Below, piece by piece: positions 8,263 to 18,069 of a DNA stretch of 64,000 nt. This stretch comes from an uncultured bacterium (GTDB lineage: Bacteria > Planctomycetota > Uabimicrobiia > Uabimicrobiales > JABWCH01), in assembly GCA_938003875.1 (NCBI GenBank), contig CALKWO010000215.1, positions 39,110-103,109 on the forward strand, written 5' to 3'. Both the position numbers and the translations under genes were made by a program. Position 1 is the first letter of the stretch. Each line of letters starts with the position of its first letter. The notes under the pieces are model-generated. The model worked only from the letters and a program-made list of their open reading frames with translations. It made no database searches and was not told where the DNA came from.

Positions 8263-9498
8263 CTATAAACCCAGACAAATCTGCTTTTGGAGCAAATCTT
8301 CCCATTCTTCTCTTTTTCGGATGAGATGGTCTTTTCCTTGATAGACGAGGACTTCAGCAGGGCGAAGGCGGGAATTATATTGAGACGACATGGAAAAACC
8401 GTATGCTCCTGCGTTGCAAAAGCATAGAATATCTCCTGAGCGAATTTCTGCTATTTCTCTTGCTGTTGCAAAAGTGTCTGTTTCGCAGATATAGCCTACG
8501 ACATTGTAAAAACTTTTTGGGGCATCAGGATTCGAGACGTTGATGATTTCATGGTATGCATTGTATAGCATAGGCCGAACCAGATGATTGAACCCAGAGT
8601 CTACTCCAGCAAAGGGAATATTGTTGCCCTTCTTTACAACATTGGTTTTTACAAAAAAATAGCCTGCCTGGCTTACCAAAAATTTCCCTGGCTCAAACCA
8701 TATCTCTACTTCTTTGCCATAGTCCATGCAAAATTTTTCCCATCTTTCCTTCATTTTTATAGCAAGCTCGGCTATGTCCAATTCTTTTTCTTCTTTTTTG
8801 TAAGCTACTTTAAAGCCACTACCGAAATCCAAAAATTTCAAACCAGGGAAGGACAGAGCTGCCTGGAATAAGACTTCTGTGCCTTGTAAAAATTGCTCTA
8901 TGCTTTTTATTTCTGAACCAGTATGAACATGCAGACCAGCAACCTGTATTTTATATTTTTGAATTATCTCTAAAATTTCTTGCAGGTCGTATATAGAAAT
9001 ACCAAATTTAGAATCCGCATGGCCTGTTTGTATATGATAGTTGCCACCAGCGAGAATATGAGGCTTCAGCCTGATACAGCAAGGAACAGAAGAGGAATAT
9101 TTTTCTCCAAATTTTGCTAAATTTTGTAAATCTTCAATGTTAACCAAAATATTTTTTTCCAGCACTTTTTCTATTTCTTCAAAGGAAATGCAGTTGGGGG
9201 TAAAGATAATATCTTCGGGTTTGAATCCTGCCCAAAGAGCCAGCTTTGCTTCCTCCAGAGAAACTGTATCTACTCCGCATCCCCATTTTTTGAAGAGTTG
9301 CAGGATGTTGATATTGGAAAGTGCTTTACACGCATAGCGTAATTTCCATGGTAAACAAGAAAAGGCTTCTGAAAATTTTTTATATTGCCTTTCCATAATA
9401 GAAGCATCGTAAACGTATAGAGGAACACCATATTTTTTTAGAATTTCCAGGCTGGAAATTCCTTGTAAAAAAAAGGGATGTTCAGAATGTTGAGGCAT
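8263..9498 (-). CDS. lysA: Diaminopimelate decarboxylase
   Basis: 411 residues of a fold-III PLP decarboxylase, the last step of lysine synthesis (meso-diaminopimelate to lysine). The PLP lysine is K58 in YACKALS. HVHTGSEI, the glycine-rich FLDFGSGF, EPGKFLV, CETDTFA and GAYGFSMSSQYN are all present; the last three are typical of LysA rather than ornithine decarboxylases. An AGGA site lies about 11 bases before the ATG. It lies 51 bp downstream of the hybrid histidine kinase on the same strand and could be cotranscribed, though the functions are unrelated. Confidence 0.95.
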   Translation of the reverse strand: MPQHSEHPFFLQGISSLEILKKYGVPLYVYDASIMERQYKKFSEAFSCLPWKLRYACKALSNINILQLFKKWGCGVDTVSLEEAKLALWAGFKPEDIIFTPNCISFEEIEKVLEKNILVNIEDLQNLAKFGEKYSSSVPCCIRLKPHILAGGNYHIQTGHADSKFGISIYDLQEILEIIQKYKIQVAGLHVHTGSEIKSIEQFLQGTEVLFQAALSFPGLKFLDFGSGFKVAYKKEEKELDIAELAIKMKERWEKFCMDYGKEVEIWFEPGKFLVSQAGYFFVKTNVVKKGNNIPFAGVDSGFNHLVRPMLYNAYHEIINVSNPDAPKSFYNVVGYICETDTFATAREIAEIRSGDILCFCNAGAYGFSMSSQYNSRLRPAEVLVYQGKDHLIRKREEWEDLLQKQICLGL

Positions 9499-9549
9499 AT
9501 TTTTTGTATCCTGAAAACTGATTTTCCCTACTTCCCTTTGACTTTCTAT

Positions 9550-12435
9550 CTATTTGTCTGAGGGAAAAAATTCTTTTATTGTTTTTAAAAGATTATCTTT
9601 TTTTATAGGTTTTGTAAGATGAGTATTGCAGCCCGCCTGCAAACTTTTTTCTGCATCGTCTTTTAGAGCATACGCTGTCAGGGCGATAATAGGAATAGAA
9701 TTTTTTTTATTCGCTAGCTCCCATTCCCTTATTTTCTTTGTTGCTGTATAACCATCCATTACAGGCATTTGCATATCCATCAAAATAAGATCATATTGCC
9801 CTGCTATGAATTTATCTACAGCAATTTGCCCGTTTTCTGCTGTATCTATAGTGTAGGGCATTTTCTTTAAATAGGTCTGGATCAAAAGAGCATTGTCAGG
9901 AGAATCCTCTACTAAAAGAATTTTCAAGGAAGACAAGATGACAGCTTCTTGCTTTGCTGGGACTTTAGGATTTTTTTCTGTGCGGCTCAGTGTATATCCC
10001 AAAGCATAGGTAATGGTTCTAAAAAGGAGGTTGCGCTTGACAGGCTTTACCATATAGTTTTTGATTCCCAACTCTTTTGCTCTTGATATGGCTGATGGAC
10101 TATTATCAGAAGAAAGCATGATGATGGTAAGTTCTTTGTCGAGATTTTCTTGGCTCAAGGCTTCCATAAGCTGAAAGCCGTCCATATCAGGCATTTGCTG
10201 ATCTATAATCAAGAGGCGATAAGGAGATTTGTCCTCCATGTTCTTTTTCATCTCTTGTATAACCAGGGAGGCGTTCCCCAAACTCTTTACCTGTACACCC
10301 CATGCTGTCAGAATTTCTTCCAGAATCATACGATTGGTCATGTTGTCATCCACAACCATTGCTTTTAGCCCATACAGCTTGACATTTTTTACCCAGGGCG
10401 TTAAATCCTCTTGTTTCTGGGATTCAGGAAGTTTAAAGGGTATGACAAAAGAAAAAGTACTGCCTTCGCCTGGTTTGCTGGTAATCCAGATTTTTCCCCC
10501 CATTTTTTCTATAAGATATTTACATATTGTAAGGCCTAGTCCTGTGCCTCCGTATTTTCTTGTAGTAGAAGAATCCACCTGAGTAAAGCTTTCAAAGATA
10601 GTTTCGATTTTGTCTTGGGGGATGCCAATCCCTGTATCTTTGATTCGGAACAATAGGCGAATTTTATCCTGCTCTTGCAATTCTTTTGTGACGTGGAGAG
10701 CGACTTCGCCTTTTTCTGTGAACTTGATGGCATTTCCTATGAGGTTAATAAGAATCTGGTTCAATCGTAATGGATCGCCTAGCAATTTCAAAGGAATATC
10801 GCTTGCTGTATGGCAGATCAATTCCAGGTTTTTTTTATAAGCGCGAATGGACATGACCTCCCCTAGTTTATTCATCAGATCTTCCATGTCGAATACAATT
10901 TCTTCCAGCTCAAGATGCCCTGCTTCTATTTTAGAGAGGTCTAAGATGTCGTTGATCAGATTAAGAAGATTGTCCCCTGCATTCGCAAAAACCTGCACAT
11001 ACCTTTTTTGCTCCGCGGTCAATGGAGTTTCAGCAAGCAATTCCGCCATCCCAATAATGGCATTCATAGGAGTGCGGATTTCGTGGCTCATGTTAGCAAG
11101 AAACTGGCTTTTGGCTCTATTAGCCTCTTCTGCTTTTTCTTTAGATGCCCTTAATTCTTGCTCCATTTTAAGGCGGTCTGAGATATCAATGAAATTTTCC
11201 AGAAGATATTTTTGGTTTTTATAAGTAACAGGAACAACCGTTTTTAAAATATTGGTCGTTGTCCCATCCAATTTTTTCAACAATCGTTCTGAATGATCTA
11301 TAAGGTATCCTAAATCACAAACAGGGCACTGTCCCTTCTCTGCAGGGCAAATGAAAGAATGGCATAATCGTCCAATAAGCTGAGATGGCTCACCTCCTGC
11401 CATTTTGGCTGCGCAAGGATTTGCATGAACGATAGTATGCGTTTTTTCCTCTATGACCACAATTCCAATCTGGACAGAATCCAGGATATTGTTGGCCCAT
11501 TGCTCGCTTTCTCTGAGTGCCTGCTCCATGAGCATTCTCTTCTTTTCAGCCTGTATATTGTAGATAGCCAGGGAAATATCTCTGGCAAGATCTTGGAAAA
11601 AGGATTGTTCTTCATGATCTTGTAAGTATTCGATTTCCAAAGATACAGACAACACTCCATAGACTTCTCCTGCATGTTCGAGCCTTATGGTATATGTGCC
11701 TTTGTCTCCATGAACATCAGCCAAAAAACATTTTGGACAAGACTTCTTGGGATAAGGGGTGATGACGATTCCTTCTTGCTGTAGAGCCTTTTGTATACAA
11801 GCTGTCATAATGTTTTTCTGGCAAACGAAGTATTTGTCCATACCTCGCTCTGCAATGATATGAAAATTTTCCTTCCAGGAGCGTATGGCTATCCAGGCAT
11901 GATGATAGGTATGGGTTAAAGTGAGAGTATCGCATACAGCCTGCAGCATCACTCTGCTATTGTTTCCTTTGCTCAGGATTTTTCCTATCTGGTATATGGT
12001 TTCCATGACCTGCTTGATATGATCCAGCCGTTTCTCCATCTTCTTTCTTTCCGTGATGTCTCTTATGACAGCACTGGCAATATACTGGTTTTCTACCTTC
12101 CGAGAAGAAAGAGAAAGCTCAACAGGAAAAATGCTACCGTCTTTTTTTCTTCCTTCCAGCTCTACCGTTTTTCCAATAGCAGCCCCCATTCCTGTTTGGG
12201 TATATTCATGAAATTTTGCCAGCTTGACCTCTCTGTATTTTTCGGGCACAATACTTATCAAGCTTTGGCCCATCATTTCTTCTGATGTGTACCCAAAAAT
12301 TTTCTCGGCTCCTTTGTTCCATAAGCTTATATGGAGATTAGAATCAATGGAAATAACAGCATCTACCATAGTGTCTACAAGACTATAGTATTTTTCTTCA
12401 CTCTCTTGCAGTCTTTTTTCTATGGAAATCGTCAT
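9550..12435 (-). CDS. Hybrid sensor histidine kinase, PAS-GAF-PAS-HisKA-HATPase-REC-REC
   Basis: 961 residues. Order: PAS (~10-130, with PAC motif ITERKKME), a GAF-like region (~150-300), a second PAS (~310-425), HisKA with MSHEIRTPMN (H451), HATPase (~555-680, GTGLGLTICKYLIEKMGG), REC1 (~700-820, D745) and REC2 (~840-955, D887). It has no membrane helix, so it is a cytoplasmic sensor. Both sensory modules carry clustered cysteines (CPKC in the GAF region, CPAEKGQCPVC in the second PAS), which could bind metal or respond to redox; that is inference. A strong AGGAGG site precedes the start. No separate output regulator is adjacent, so the target is unknown. Confidence 0.95.
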   Translation of the reverse strand: MTISIEKRLQESEEKYYSLVDTMVDAVISIDSNLHISLWNKGAEKIFGYTSEEMMGQSLISIVPEKYREVKLAKFHEYTQTGMGAAIGKTVELEGRKKDGSIFPVELSLSSRKVENQYIASAVIRDITERKKMEKRLDHIKQVMETIYQIGKILSKGNNSRVMLQAVCDTLTLTHTYHHAWIAIRSWKENFHIIAERGMDKYFVCQKNIMTACIQKALQQEGIVITPYPKKSCPKCFLADVHGDKGTYTIRLEHAGEVYGVLSVSLEIEYLQDHEEQSFFQDLARDISLAIYNIQAEKKRMLMEQALRESEQWANNILDSVQIGIVVIEEKTHTIVHANPCAAKMAGGEPSQLIGRLCHSFICPAEKGQCPVCDLGYLIDHSERLLKKLDGTTTNILKTVVPVTYKNQKYLLENFIDISDRLKMEQELRASKEKAEEANRAKSQFLANMSHEIRTPMNAIIGMAELLAETPLTAEQKRYVQVFANAGDNLLNLINDILDLSKIEAGHLELEEIVFDMEDLMNKLGEVMSIRAYKKNLELICHTASDIPLKLLGDPLRLNQILINLIGNAIKFTEKGEVALHVTKELQEQDKIRLLFRIKDTGIGIPQDKIETIFESFTQVDSSTTRKYGGTGLGLTICKYLIEKMGGKIWITSKPGEGSTFSFVIPFKLPESQKQEDLTPWVKNVKLYGLKAMVVDDNMTNRMILEEILTAWGVQVKSLGNASLVIQEMKKNMEDKSPYRLLIIDQQMPDMDGFQLMEALSQENLDKELTIIMLSSDNSPSAISRAKELGIKNYMVKPVKRNLLFRTITYALGYTLSRTEKNPKVPAKQEAVILSSLKILLVEDSPDNALLIQTYLKKMPYTIDTAENGQIAVDKFIAGQYDLILMDMQMPVMDGYTATKKIREWELANKKNSIPIIALTAYALKDDAEKSLQAGCNTHLTKPIKKDNLLKTIKEFFPSDK

Positions 12436-12444
12436 GGTTTCCTC

Positions 12445-12665
12445 CTGTAATTAAGAACACAGAGAAAAATAAGAAAAGAACCACAGATAAACACAAATAG
12501 ACACGGATTTTAAAATTTTTTGGGCTGTACTTTATTCATGAATAGCTATCTAAAGAAACAATAAAATTGAAAGAAAGCTATTATAAAAAATTATTTGTGT
12601 TCATCTGTGTTTATCTGTGGTTCAAAAGCTAAAAACTCTCTGTGCCCTCTGTGTCTGTTTGTGGC
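12445..12665. repeat. R2 'accacagag' long inverted repeat, copy 1
   Basis: GAACCACAGATAAACACAAA at the left and TTTGTGTTCATCTGTGTTTA at the right are near-complementary, enclosing an AT-rich core. Short CACAGAG/CTCTGTG motifs flank both sides. It fills most of the gap between the histidine kinase and the GspK-like gene. Related copies lie at 33389, 40478 and 42040. Confidence 0.85.
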
Positions 12666-12711
12666 CGTTTGCAGTATAAAATGAGCCACAAGCTTTTTTT
12701 AGAAGCTAATT

Positions 12712-15700
12712 TTAGCTGCCAGGTAACATAGAGCCATCATAGAGTTCATAGTACGCCGCTTTTTTCTTGGAAGACTGGTAGACCAGGATAACGCTATCTA
12801 TTAGAGGACTTCGGTAAAGAGGCGTACTCTGGGATTCTGAAGGGAAATAAATCTGATAGCAGAAGTTTTTCACTCCATAGGGTTTACCCTCCTGGGTCAT
12901 AGGAATGCTGCTTTCTTCAGGTGGCTTTTCATAGTCGTTCAAAGAAGCTGTCCCAGGCAAATTGCCTAGAGATTTCATTTGCTCGAACCAGGAATTCAGG
13001 ATTGTTGTAACCTTCGCTGTCTGAGAGAATCTGTATGTGCCTTTTTGACTTTCTTTGGGATCGAATTCATCAGGGCTTACATATTTATAGATTGTACGGA
13101 CTCTATTGCCCTGAGGAATCGCTAAAGAAATAGACTTCTGATAGCTGTTTTTCTCAGATTCTGAGGCAGCCATCTGGTCTATTATGGCCTGAGCAAATTC
13201 TGAGACTGCTTTTCTGAATTTTGCCAGGGCTGCATTTATATTGGCATTAGCATTTACAGAGACGGAGGTGTCTTCGATTTGTAAAACGCTTGCATATACC
13301 GAAACTGTTATAGTTGGCGATAGGGAAAGGTGCGACAGTAGATTTTTGAGTTCATCTATCATCCCAGAGTTTTCCATCATCATGTTCCATACTTTTTCCC
13401 AGACAACGAAGGAATAGCCATCGTATTTAGGCGGTTCTTGTGCCATAGGTTTTAGCTTAAGCCCCCAGCTCCTGGTACTCCACAACAGACAAGATACTTC
13501 ACCATCATCCAATGGGCCTTGCTCTTTGAATTGTCCCTGGAATACTCCATAGCAATACTTCGCCGTTTCAGTCCCAGAAACATTGGTTGCAGGCTTTGAA
13601 GGAAATCGCGAGGGAAGATAGGAAATATTGTCTATTCCTGCTCCATTAGGAACGGCTTTAAAAATGCGAAAATCGTCTATGGTCATTTCAGGAGATAGAG
13701 TACGCCTGGCACTTCCTAGATAAAAACGATTCTCTTCTTTCAGGGATTCGTCTAAAGCTGCAAATTCGATTCCCTGTAAAGATTCCGAAATCTGTTCTTT
13801 TTCAGGAAGAATGGGAAGGTCCGTATCATAGAGTTTGTATACTACACTACCATTTTTAGCAGCGACAATTTCTTCTTTTTTAAGCTGTCCGCTCAGAGGA
13901 TCTGTGGTTTCCTGGATAAAATAAAAATTTCCGCAAAGAGCCATGCCACTATGGTTTGTACCAAATTCCTCCATAGATGTTCCATTTCGCCATCGCATTG
14001 CAAAATGATACCATTCATTGCTATGAACGCCATAACGATAGCCCGTTTTCTGGGGATCTAAGCTTATGGTTCTACAGAATGTCACATACTCATAAGGCAT
14101 TTTATGGATTCCAGGATTTTTAGGGCCTGTGTAATCATAACAAAAGTATTTATTTTTTACCTGGATTTCCAACTTCCGCAGGAAAGGAAAATCTGCATCT
14201 TCTGTCATACCTCCCTGTGGCCCTGTCACTTTCATCTGGATTTCCCTTTGTACTCCATGCAAAAGCCCGTCTACATTCATATCATGCTGTGTGGAGAAAA
14301 ATACTGTCCGCCATTGCGTAGAAAGCCAGTTGCGATTGAGTTTGAACCAAAACATCAAAGTGCCTTCATTGACAGCCCCTGTATTGACCAAAAGCAGGTT
14401 TTCTAAAGGGGGAAAAATTCCATTTTCTTCAGCAGTGGCTTTATAATAAAGCATTTGAGAATTTTCTGCGTTGTTGGATGCTTTAAAGCAAGTTCCATCA
14501 GGCAAAAGGCTGCCATGAGCAGGGAGGCTTGTTCCATTATGATTGGGAAATGCAGGTAAAGGATATTGAGCGGGAACCATGCTTTCTCTGGTAAATTCCT
14601 CATCTCCCATAGGATCTACCGAGGCTACGCCTTGTTTTCCTTTATATGTACTGTTAAAATCTAAGGCGAATCTTTGATTTGCTGGATCATCCAAAGAGGT
14701 AGATCCTGTCGAGATAGAATAAGCCATAGGCATAATGAACCCAAACGATTTACTGGCAGCCTGTAGCAAATCGCTATCTGAAGTAAATTGACGTTGCAAA
14801 TTGTTTCCATAAGTAAACGCATTCAATCCTTGCTGGCCTTCGACAAAGATTCCTTTGCGTTTTTCTATATCAGGTTTTACACTTCCATTTTCTTGCAATC
14901 CCCCATAAAATACGCTGCTCAGACCACCTTCGAAATCGTACTGGTTCTTGTAGCCTACAATATTGAAGATTTTTACAACAGCGTATTTTTGTGTAGCAAA
15001 AAAAGGGAAGCCCCTTTCCTCTAAAATTTGCCCTAAGGATGTTATCTCGAAGATTCCATAGGGATAAAAACAAAATTCTGTTGTATAATGGCTTAGCTCT
15101 GTTTTGTTGATACTTTTGTACAAAGGCATATCAGGATTGCCTCTTTTCAGGCTTACATGAGGGTCAAAATTGGCTTTCAGGATGGCAATCTTGATGTCAG
15201 CCAGGGGACTCTGATAAAATGCTCCGCCTGCTTTTTTCTGATTATCGAAGAATTGATGCACCTGATCCCAATTCTGAATCATCTGGGACTGCCTTGTCGC
15301 CGCAATAAGAGCAGCCAGATGAGATGCTTCTGTGAAAGTGATCTTGACTCTTTGTCCAGAGCCATCCATGCCAACACCTTCCTCCAAATTTGCCATAAGG
15401 GCTGTCAACACAGTAGGCGATGCTGTATTGATGTTTACAGGGCTTCTATAGTCGATCTGGTAGCTCTCATTCTGGAATGTATCAGGGCGAATGGTTTTAT
15501 AGACACTATAGGCTTGCAAATCTTCAATCAGAGGATAAACGGTAATATAATCCCATATATATTTCATATCCTCTCTTGTGATCGTTGCCATGCCTCCGTC
15601 TTTTCGGCTGTAAGTACCTATCAAGTCTAACTTGCTGCGAAAACCGCGCATGTTGTTTCGCTTTTCTATGATTTCTTTGCCTAGCAGTTTCAAAGGGCCA

Positions 15701-16272
15701 TAGCTGTCGCCTCTTTCACTTTTATAAGGTTCCTGCATTGCGATTTGCTGGCTTAGAGTATCCAGAAGTTTACCCATAACGCTCACAGAGTAATCGTTTT
15801 GGGGATTTCCAGGATCCATCTGGCTATTCAAATTGATCTGAGAGGTAGTGTCGAATATTTTTAAGGTAAAAACCTGTCTGGGGTCGTTGTTTACTCTGCC
15901 ACTGACCTTGCGTCCTTTCACTGGATCGCTTTCTTCTGCTTTGGGAATGGCAAGCTGGTATGAAGGAAAAGCAATGGGATTGGCATAAATTTCTTGCAAG
16001 GGAACCATTTCTGCAGGCCCACCAGCAAGGCGATAGAACCAAAGTTTATTCACAAGACTGATGTCTCTGTGAAAATCAAGACGCAGTTGTGCAATAGCAT
16101 AGTCTATGCCAGCCTGAGCGATTAAAGAACCATTCATACTATCGCTATAGTTCATCACAGATTGGTTTTCCAAAATGGTCAAGTTAAAAAAACTGACACC
16201 CATAATGGAAAGCACGAATAGCACAGAAAGCACCATGACTAGTGCTGCTGCTCTGTATTTTCGGGTTTTCAT
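12712..16272 (-). CDS. Very large GspK-like pseudopilin with LamG-type insertion
   Basis: 1186 residues, several times the usual GspK length. The N-terminus (RAAALVMVLSVLFVLSIMGV) is a pilin-like hydrophobic helix after a short basic leader. At ~285-300 is VNINTASPTVLTALM, the helix-hairpin motif typical of GspK, the minor pseudopilin that caps type II secretion pseudopili. At ~615-820 is a LamG/concanavalin-like segment (GTLMFWFKLNRNW, ending in YLGSARR...MTIDDFRIFK), a carbohydrate- or protein-binding beta-sandwich. The C-terminal third is unassigned. An AAGGAG site precedes the ATG. No other type II secretion gene is in the window. It probably acts at the cell surface; the exact role is unknown. 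Confidence 0.85.
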   Translation of the reverse strand: MKTRKYRAAALVMVLSVLFVLSIMGVSFFNLTILENQSVMNYSDSMNGSLIAQAGIDYAIAQLRLDFHRDISLVNKLWFYRLAGGPAEMVPLQEIYANPIAFPSYQLAIPKAEESDPVKGRKVSGRVNNDPRQVFTLKIFDTTSQINLNSQMDPGNPQNDYSVSVMGKLLDTLSQQIAMQEPYKSERGDSYGPLKLLGKEIIEKRNNMRGFRSKLDLIGTYSRKDGGMATITREDMKYIWDYITVYPLIEDLQAYSVYKTIRPDTFQNESYQIDYRSPVNINTASPTVLTALMANLEEGVGMDGSGQRVKITFTEASHLAALIAATRQSQMIQNWDQVHQFFDNQKKAGGAFYQSPLADIKIAILKANFDPHVSLKRGNPDMPLYKSINKTELSHYTTEFCFYPYGIFEITSLGQILEERGFPFFATQKYAVVKIFNIVGYKNQYDFEGGLSSVFYGGLQENGSVKPDIEKRKGIFVEGQQGLNAFTYGNNLQRQFTSDSDLLQAASKSFGFIMPMAYSISTGSTSLDDPANQRFALDFNSTYKGKQGVASVDPMGDEEFTRESMVPAQYPLPAFPNHNGTSLPAHGSLLPDGTCFKASNNAENSQMLYYKATAEENGIFPPLENLLLVNTGAVNEGTLMFWFKLNRNWLSTQWRTVFFSTQHDMNVDGLLHGVQREIQMKVTGPQGGMTEDADFPFLRKLEIQVKNKYFCYDYTGPKNPGIHKMPYEYVTFCRTISLDPQKTGYRYGVHSNEWYHFAMRWRNGTSMEEFGTNHSGMALCGNFYFIQETTDPLSGQLKKEEIVAAKNGSVVYKLYDTDLPILPEKEQISESLQGIEFAALDESLKEENRFYLGSARRTLSPEMTIDDFRIFKAVPNGAGIDNISYLPSRFPSKPATNVSGTETAKYCYGVFQGQFKEQGPLDDGEVSCLLWSTRSWGLKLKPMAQEPPKYDGYSFVVWEKVWNMMMENSGMIDELKNLLSHLSLSPTITVSVYASVLQIEDTSVSVNANANINAALAKFRKAVSEFAQAIIDQMAASESEKNSYQKSISLAIPQGNRVRTIYKYVSPDEFDPKESQKGTYRFSQTAKVTTILNSWFEQMKSLGNLPGTASLNDYEKPPEESSIPMTQEGKPYGVKNFCYQIYFPSESQSTPLYRSPLIDSVILVYQSSKKKAAYYELYDGSMLPGS

Positions 16273-16480
16273 AACTATTTTCTCCTTTCCAAGGGGATAA
16301 AAATAAAGCAGTGATAGAAGAATTTTAACTTGTATTTTGCTTTACAGCAAGTAAAATCTACAAGCTGATCCAGGACGTTTCCCTATGAGCGTATTTAAAA
16401 CCACTACATGGTAAAAAAATACATTTTAAGTTGACACCTATAATATCTATATCATTGCTATTTTTGAAAGAGTAAAAAAT
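16273..16480. other. Divergent intergenic region
   Basis: 208 bases between the divergent GspK-like and YchF-like genes, so it must hold promoters for both. A TATAAT at 16439-16444 lies 37 bases before the YchF-like start, with no convincing -35. No gene or repeat is seen. Confidence 0.5.
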
Positions 16481-17572
16481 ATGAAAATAGGAATTTTTGG
16501 ATTGCCTATGTCAGGCAAAACTACAGTATTTCAAGCTTTATCTGGTTTCAAGATGGAGGCTGCCAGCAAAGGCAAAACAAAAGAGCCTAATCTTGCCGTT
16601 GTTAAGGTGCCAGACCCGCGTCTGGAAATTTTATTTCAATACTATGATCCTCTAAAGAGAGTGTATGCTACTATAGAATATCTGGATATGGCTGAAGGCC
16701 AAAGCCAAAAAGGGGATCGTGTAATAAGCGAAAGCTTTCTGGGGAATTTGCGCACTGTGGATGCGCTCCTTCATCTTGTCCGTGTTTTCCCCTCGGAGGA
16801 TGTTCCCCATATTCGAGGTTCCATTGATCCCATGCGTGATATTCAGGAAATTGATTCTGAATTGATTCTGAGCGATCTTGGAATCGTAGAAAACAGTCTG
16901 GATAGAATTGAGCGCACTTTGAAAGCAGACAAAAAGCCAGAGAATCTTCTCAGAAGAGATGTTCTTCTGAAATGCAAGCAAGCCCTTGAAGAAGGCAAGC
17001 CTATAAGGGTTCTTTCCTTTAGTAAAACAGAAGAAGAAGCCATGCGCAATTACCAGTTCCTTACCATGAAGCCTATGATAGTGGTGCTCAATGCAGAAGA
17101 AGGACAGGATACAAGTTCCTGTTTATCCAAGGTGCAGGCAAACTATTCTAATATTCCTTTTACTTTAGTGACTGCTATCTGCGGAAAAGTGGAAATGGAA
17201 ATTTCTCAATTGCCTAAAGAAGAGCAAAAAGATTTTTTAGATGCTATGGGACTTACAGAACCCGCTATGACCAGAATCATCCGAGAGTCTTTTTCTATGG
17301 TTGGACTGATCGTCTTTTTTACCACAGGAAAAGATGAAGTCCGTGCCTGGGTTCTGCCCAAAGACACAAAAGCGGTCAAAGCAGCAGGAGCCATTCATTC
17401 TGATTTAGAAAAAGGATTTATCAGAGCAGAGGTATTTCACTATCAGGATCTCGTAGAAGCACAAGGTTCAGAACCCAGGCTTAAAGAAACAGGTAAAATC
17501 CGCCTGGAAGGTAAAGAGTATGTTGTGAAAGATGGCGATATCATCACCATAAGGTTCAATGTAAAAAAATAG
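16481..17572 (+). CDS. ychF: YchF/Obg-like GTP/ATPase with C-terminal TGS domain
   Basis: 363 residues, the usual YchF length. It opens with the P-loop GLPMSGKTT; typical YchF has GLPNVGKST, so this is a divergent member. The NxxE base-recognition motif replacing NKxD, a hallmark of YchF, is present as VLNAEEG. The C-terminal ~80 residues (GFIRAEVFHYQDLVEAQGS to VVKDGDIITIRFN) are the TGS/DUF933 domain. YchF binds ATP and associates with ribosomes in studied bacteria. The P-loop divergence means it could instead be a YchF paralogue. It has no close neighbour on the same strand and is followed by a long repeat-rich gap. Confidence 0.88.
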   Translation: MKIGIFGLPMSGKTTVFQALSGFKMEAASKGKTKEPNLAVVKVPDPRLEILFQYYDPLKRVYATIEYLDMAEGQSQKGDRVISESFLGNLRTVDALLHLVRVFPSEDVPHIRGSIDPMRDIQEIDSELILSDLGIVENSLDRIERTLKADKKPENLLRRDVLLKCKQALEEGKPIRVLSFSKTEEEAMRNYQFLTMKPMIVVLNAEEGQDTSSCLSKVQANYSNIPFTLVTAICGKVEMEISQLPKEEQKDFLDAMGLTEPAMTRIIRESFSMVGLIVFFTTGKDEVRAWVLPKDTKAVKAAGAIHSDLEKGFIRAEVFHYQDLVEAQGSEPRLKETGKIRLEGKEYVVKDGDIITIRFNVKK

Positions 17573-17706
17573 AGAATCTCAGAAAAGCATTTTGCAAAAT
17601 TCCTGAAAAAAGTTATAATAAATTTTCAGATTTTTTGTTTTAGCCAAAATGCTGGTTCTAACAGAATCTGTGGTATGTATAGTCTATAAAATATACAAGG
17701 CTGAAT

Positions 17707-17758
17707 ACCGCCTGCTAGAGCAGATGCTATTATCATAGCACTGCTCATCTGGCACAGG
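17707..17758 (+). repeat. R3 bulged hairpin, copy 1
   Basis: ACC, then partly paired outer arms, then GAGCAG / CTGCTC (6 bp), a lone bulged A (17724), TGCTAT / ATAGCA (6 bp), loop TATC, and ACAGG after the hairpin. The 5' flank (about 17650-17706) matches 63940-63986. The 3' flank matches the empty copy at 6655-6722 (minus). Confidence 0.85.
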
Positions 17759-17904
17759 AAAAATTTGCTAAGAGCAGGCTTGGTTATCTATAGGCATTTT
17801 ATAAATAAGACTGTGACCACAGAAAACGTTAGAATAGGCCAAAATGCTGTTGAACATATTTCAAGAGAAGATATAAATAGTGCCTTCTTTAAAAGTATGC
17901 TAGA

Positions 17905-17956
17905 ACCGCAAAATGGAGTAGATGCTATTTCCATAGCACTACTCATTTTGCACAGG
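17905..17956 (+). repeat. R3 bulged hairpin, copy 2
   Basis: ACC, GCAAAAT (17908-17914), bulged G, GAGTAG, bulged A, TGCTAT, loop TTCC, ATAGCA, CTACTC, ATTTTGC (17945-17951), ACAGG. Every arm pairs perfectly, though the outer and middle arms differ in sequence from copies 1 and 3. Confidence 0.88.
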
Positions 17957-18000
17957 ATCACTTTGACTAATACAAATTTTCAGATTTTTGTTTCAATCAA

Positions 18001-18026
18001 GATGTTATTTCCCTAGCACTACTCAT
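18001..18026 (+). repeat. R3 hairpin relic
   Basis: GATGTTATTTCCCTAGCACT followed by ACTCAT resembles the inner half of copy 2 with substitutions; the left arm no longer pairs. A decayed copy. Confidence 0.6.
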
Positions 18027-18069
18027 ATAATTTTTAGTCTTAACATCTTATATTGCAAAAGATTGTAGA

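Noticed and set aside
17707..17758. Integron attC site
   Set aside because: There are bulged hairpins, but the attC core sequences (RYYYAAC and GTTRRRY) are absent and no integrase is near.
17765..18016. 83-codon plus-strand open frame
   Set aside because: It runs through R3 repeats, has no ribosome site and no recognisable protein pattern.
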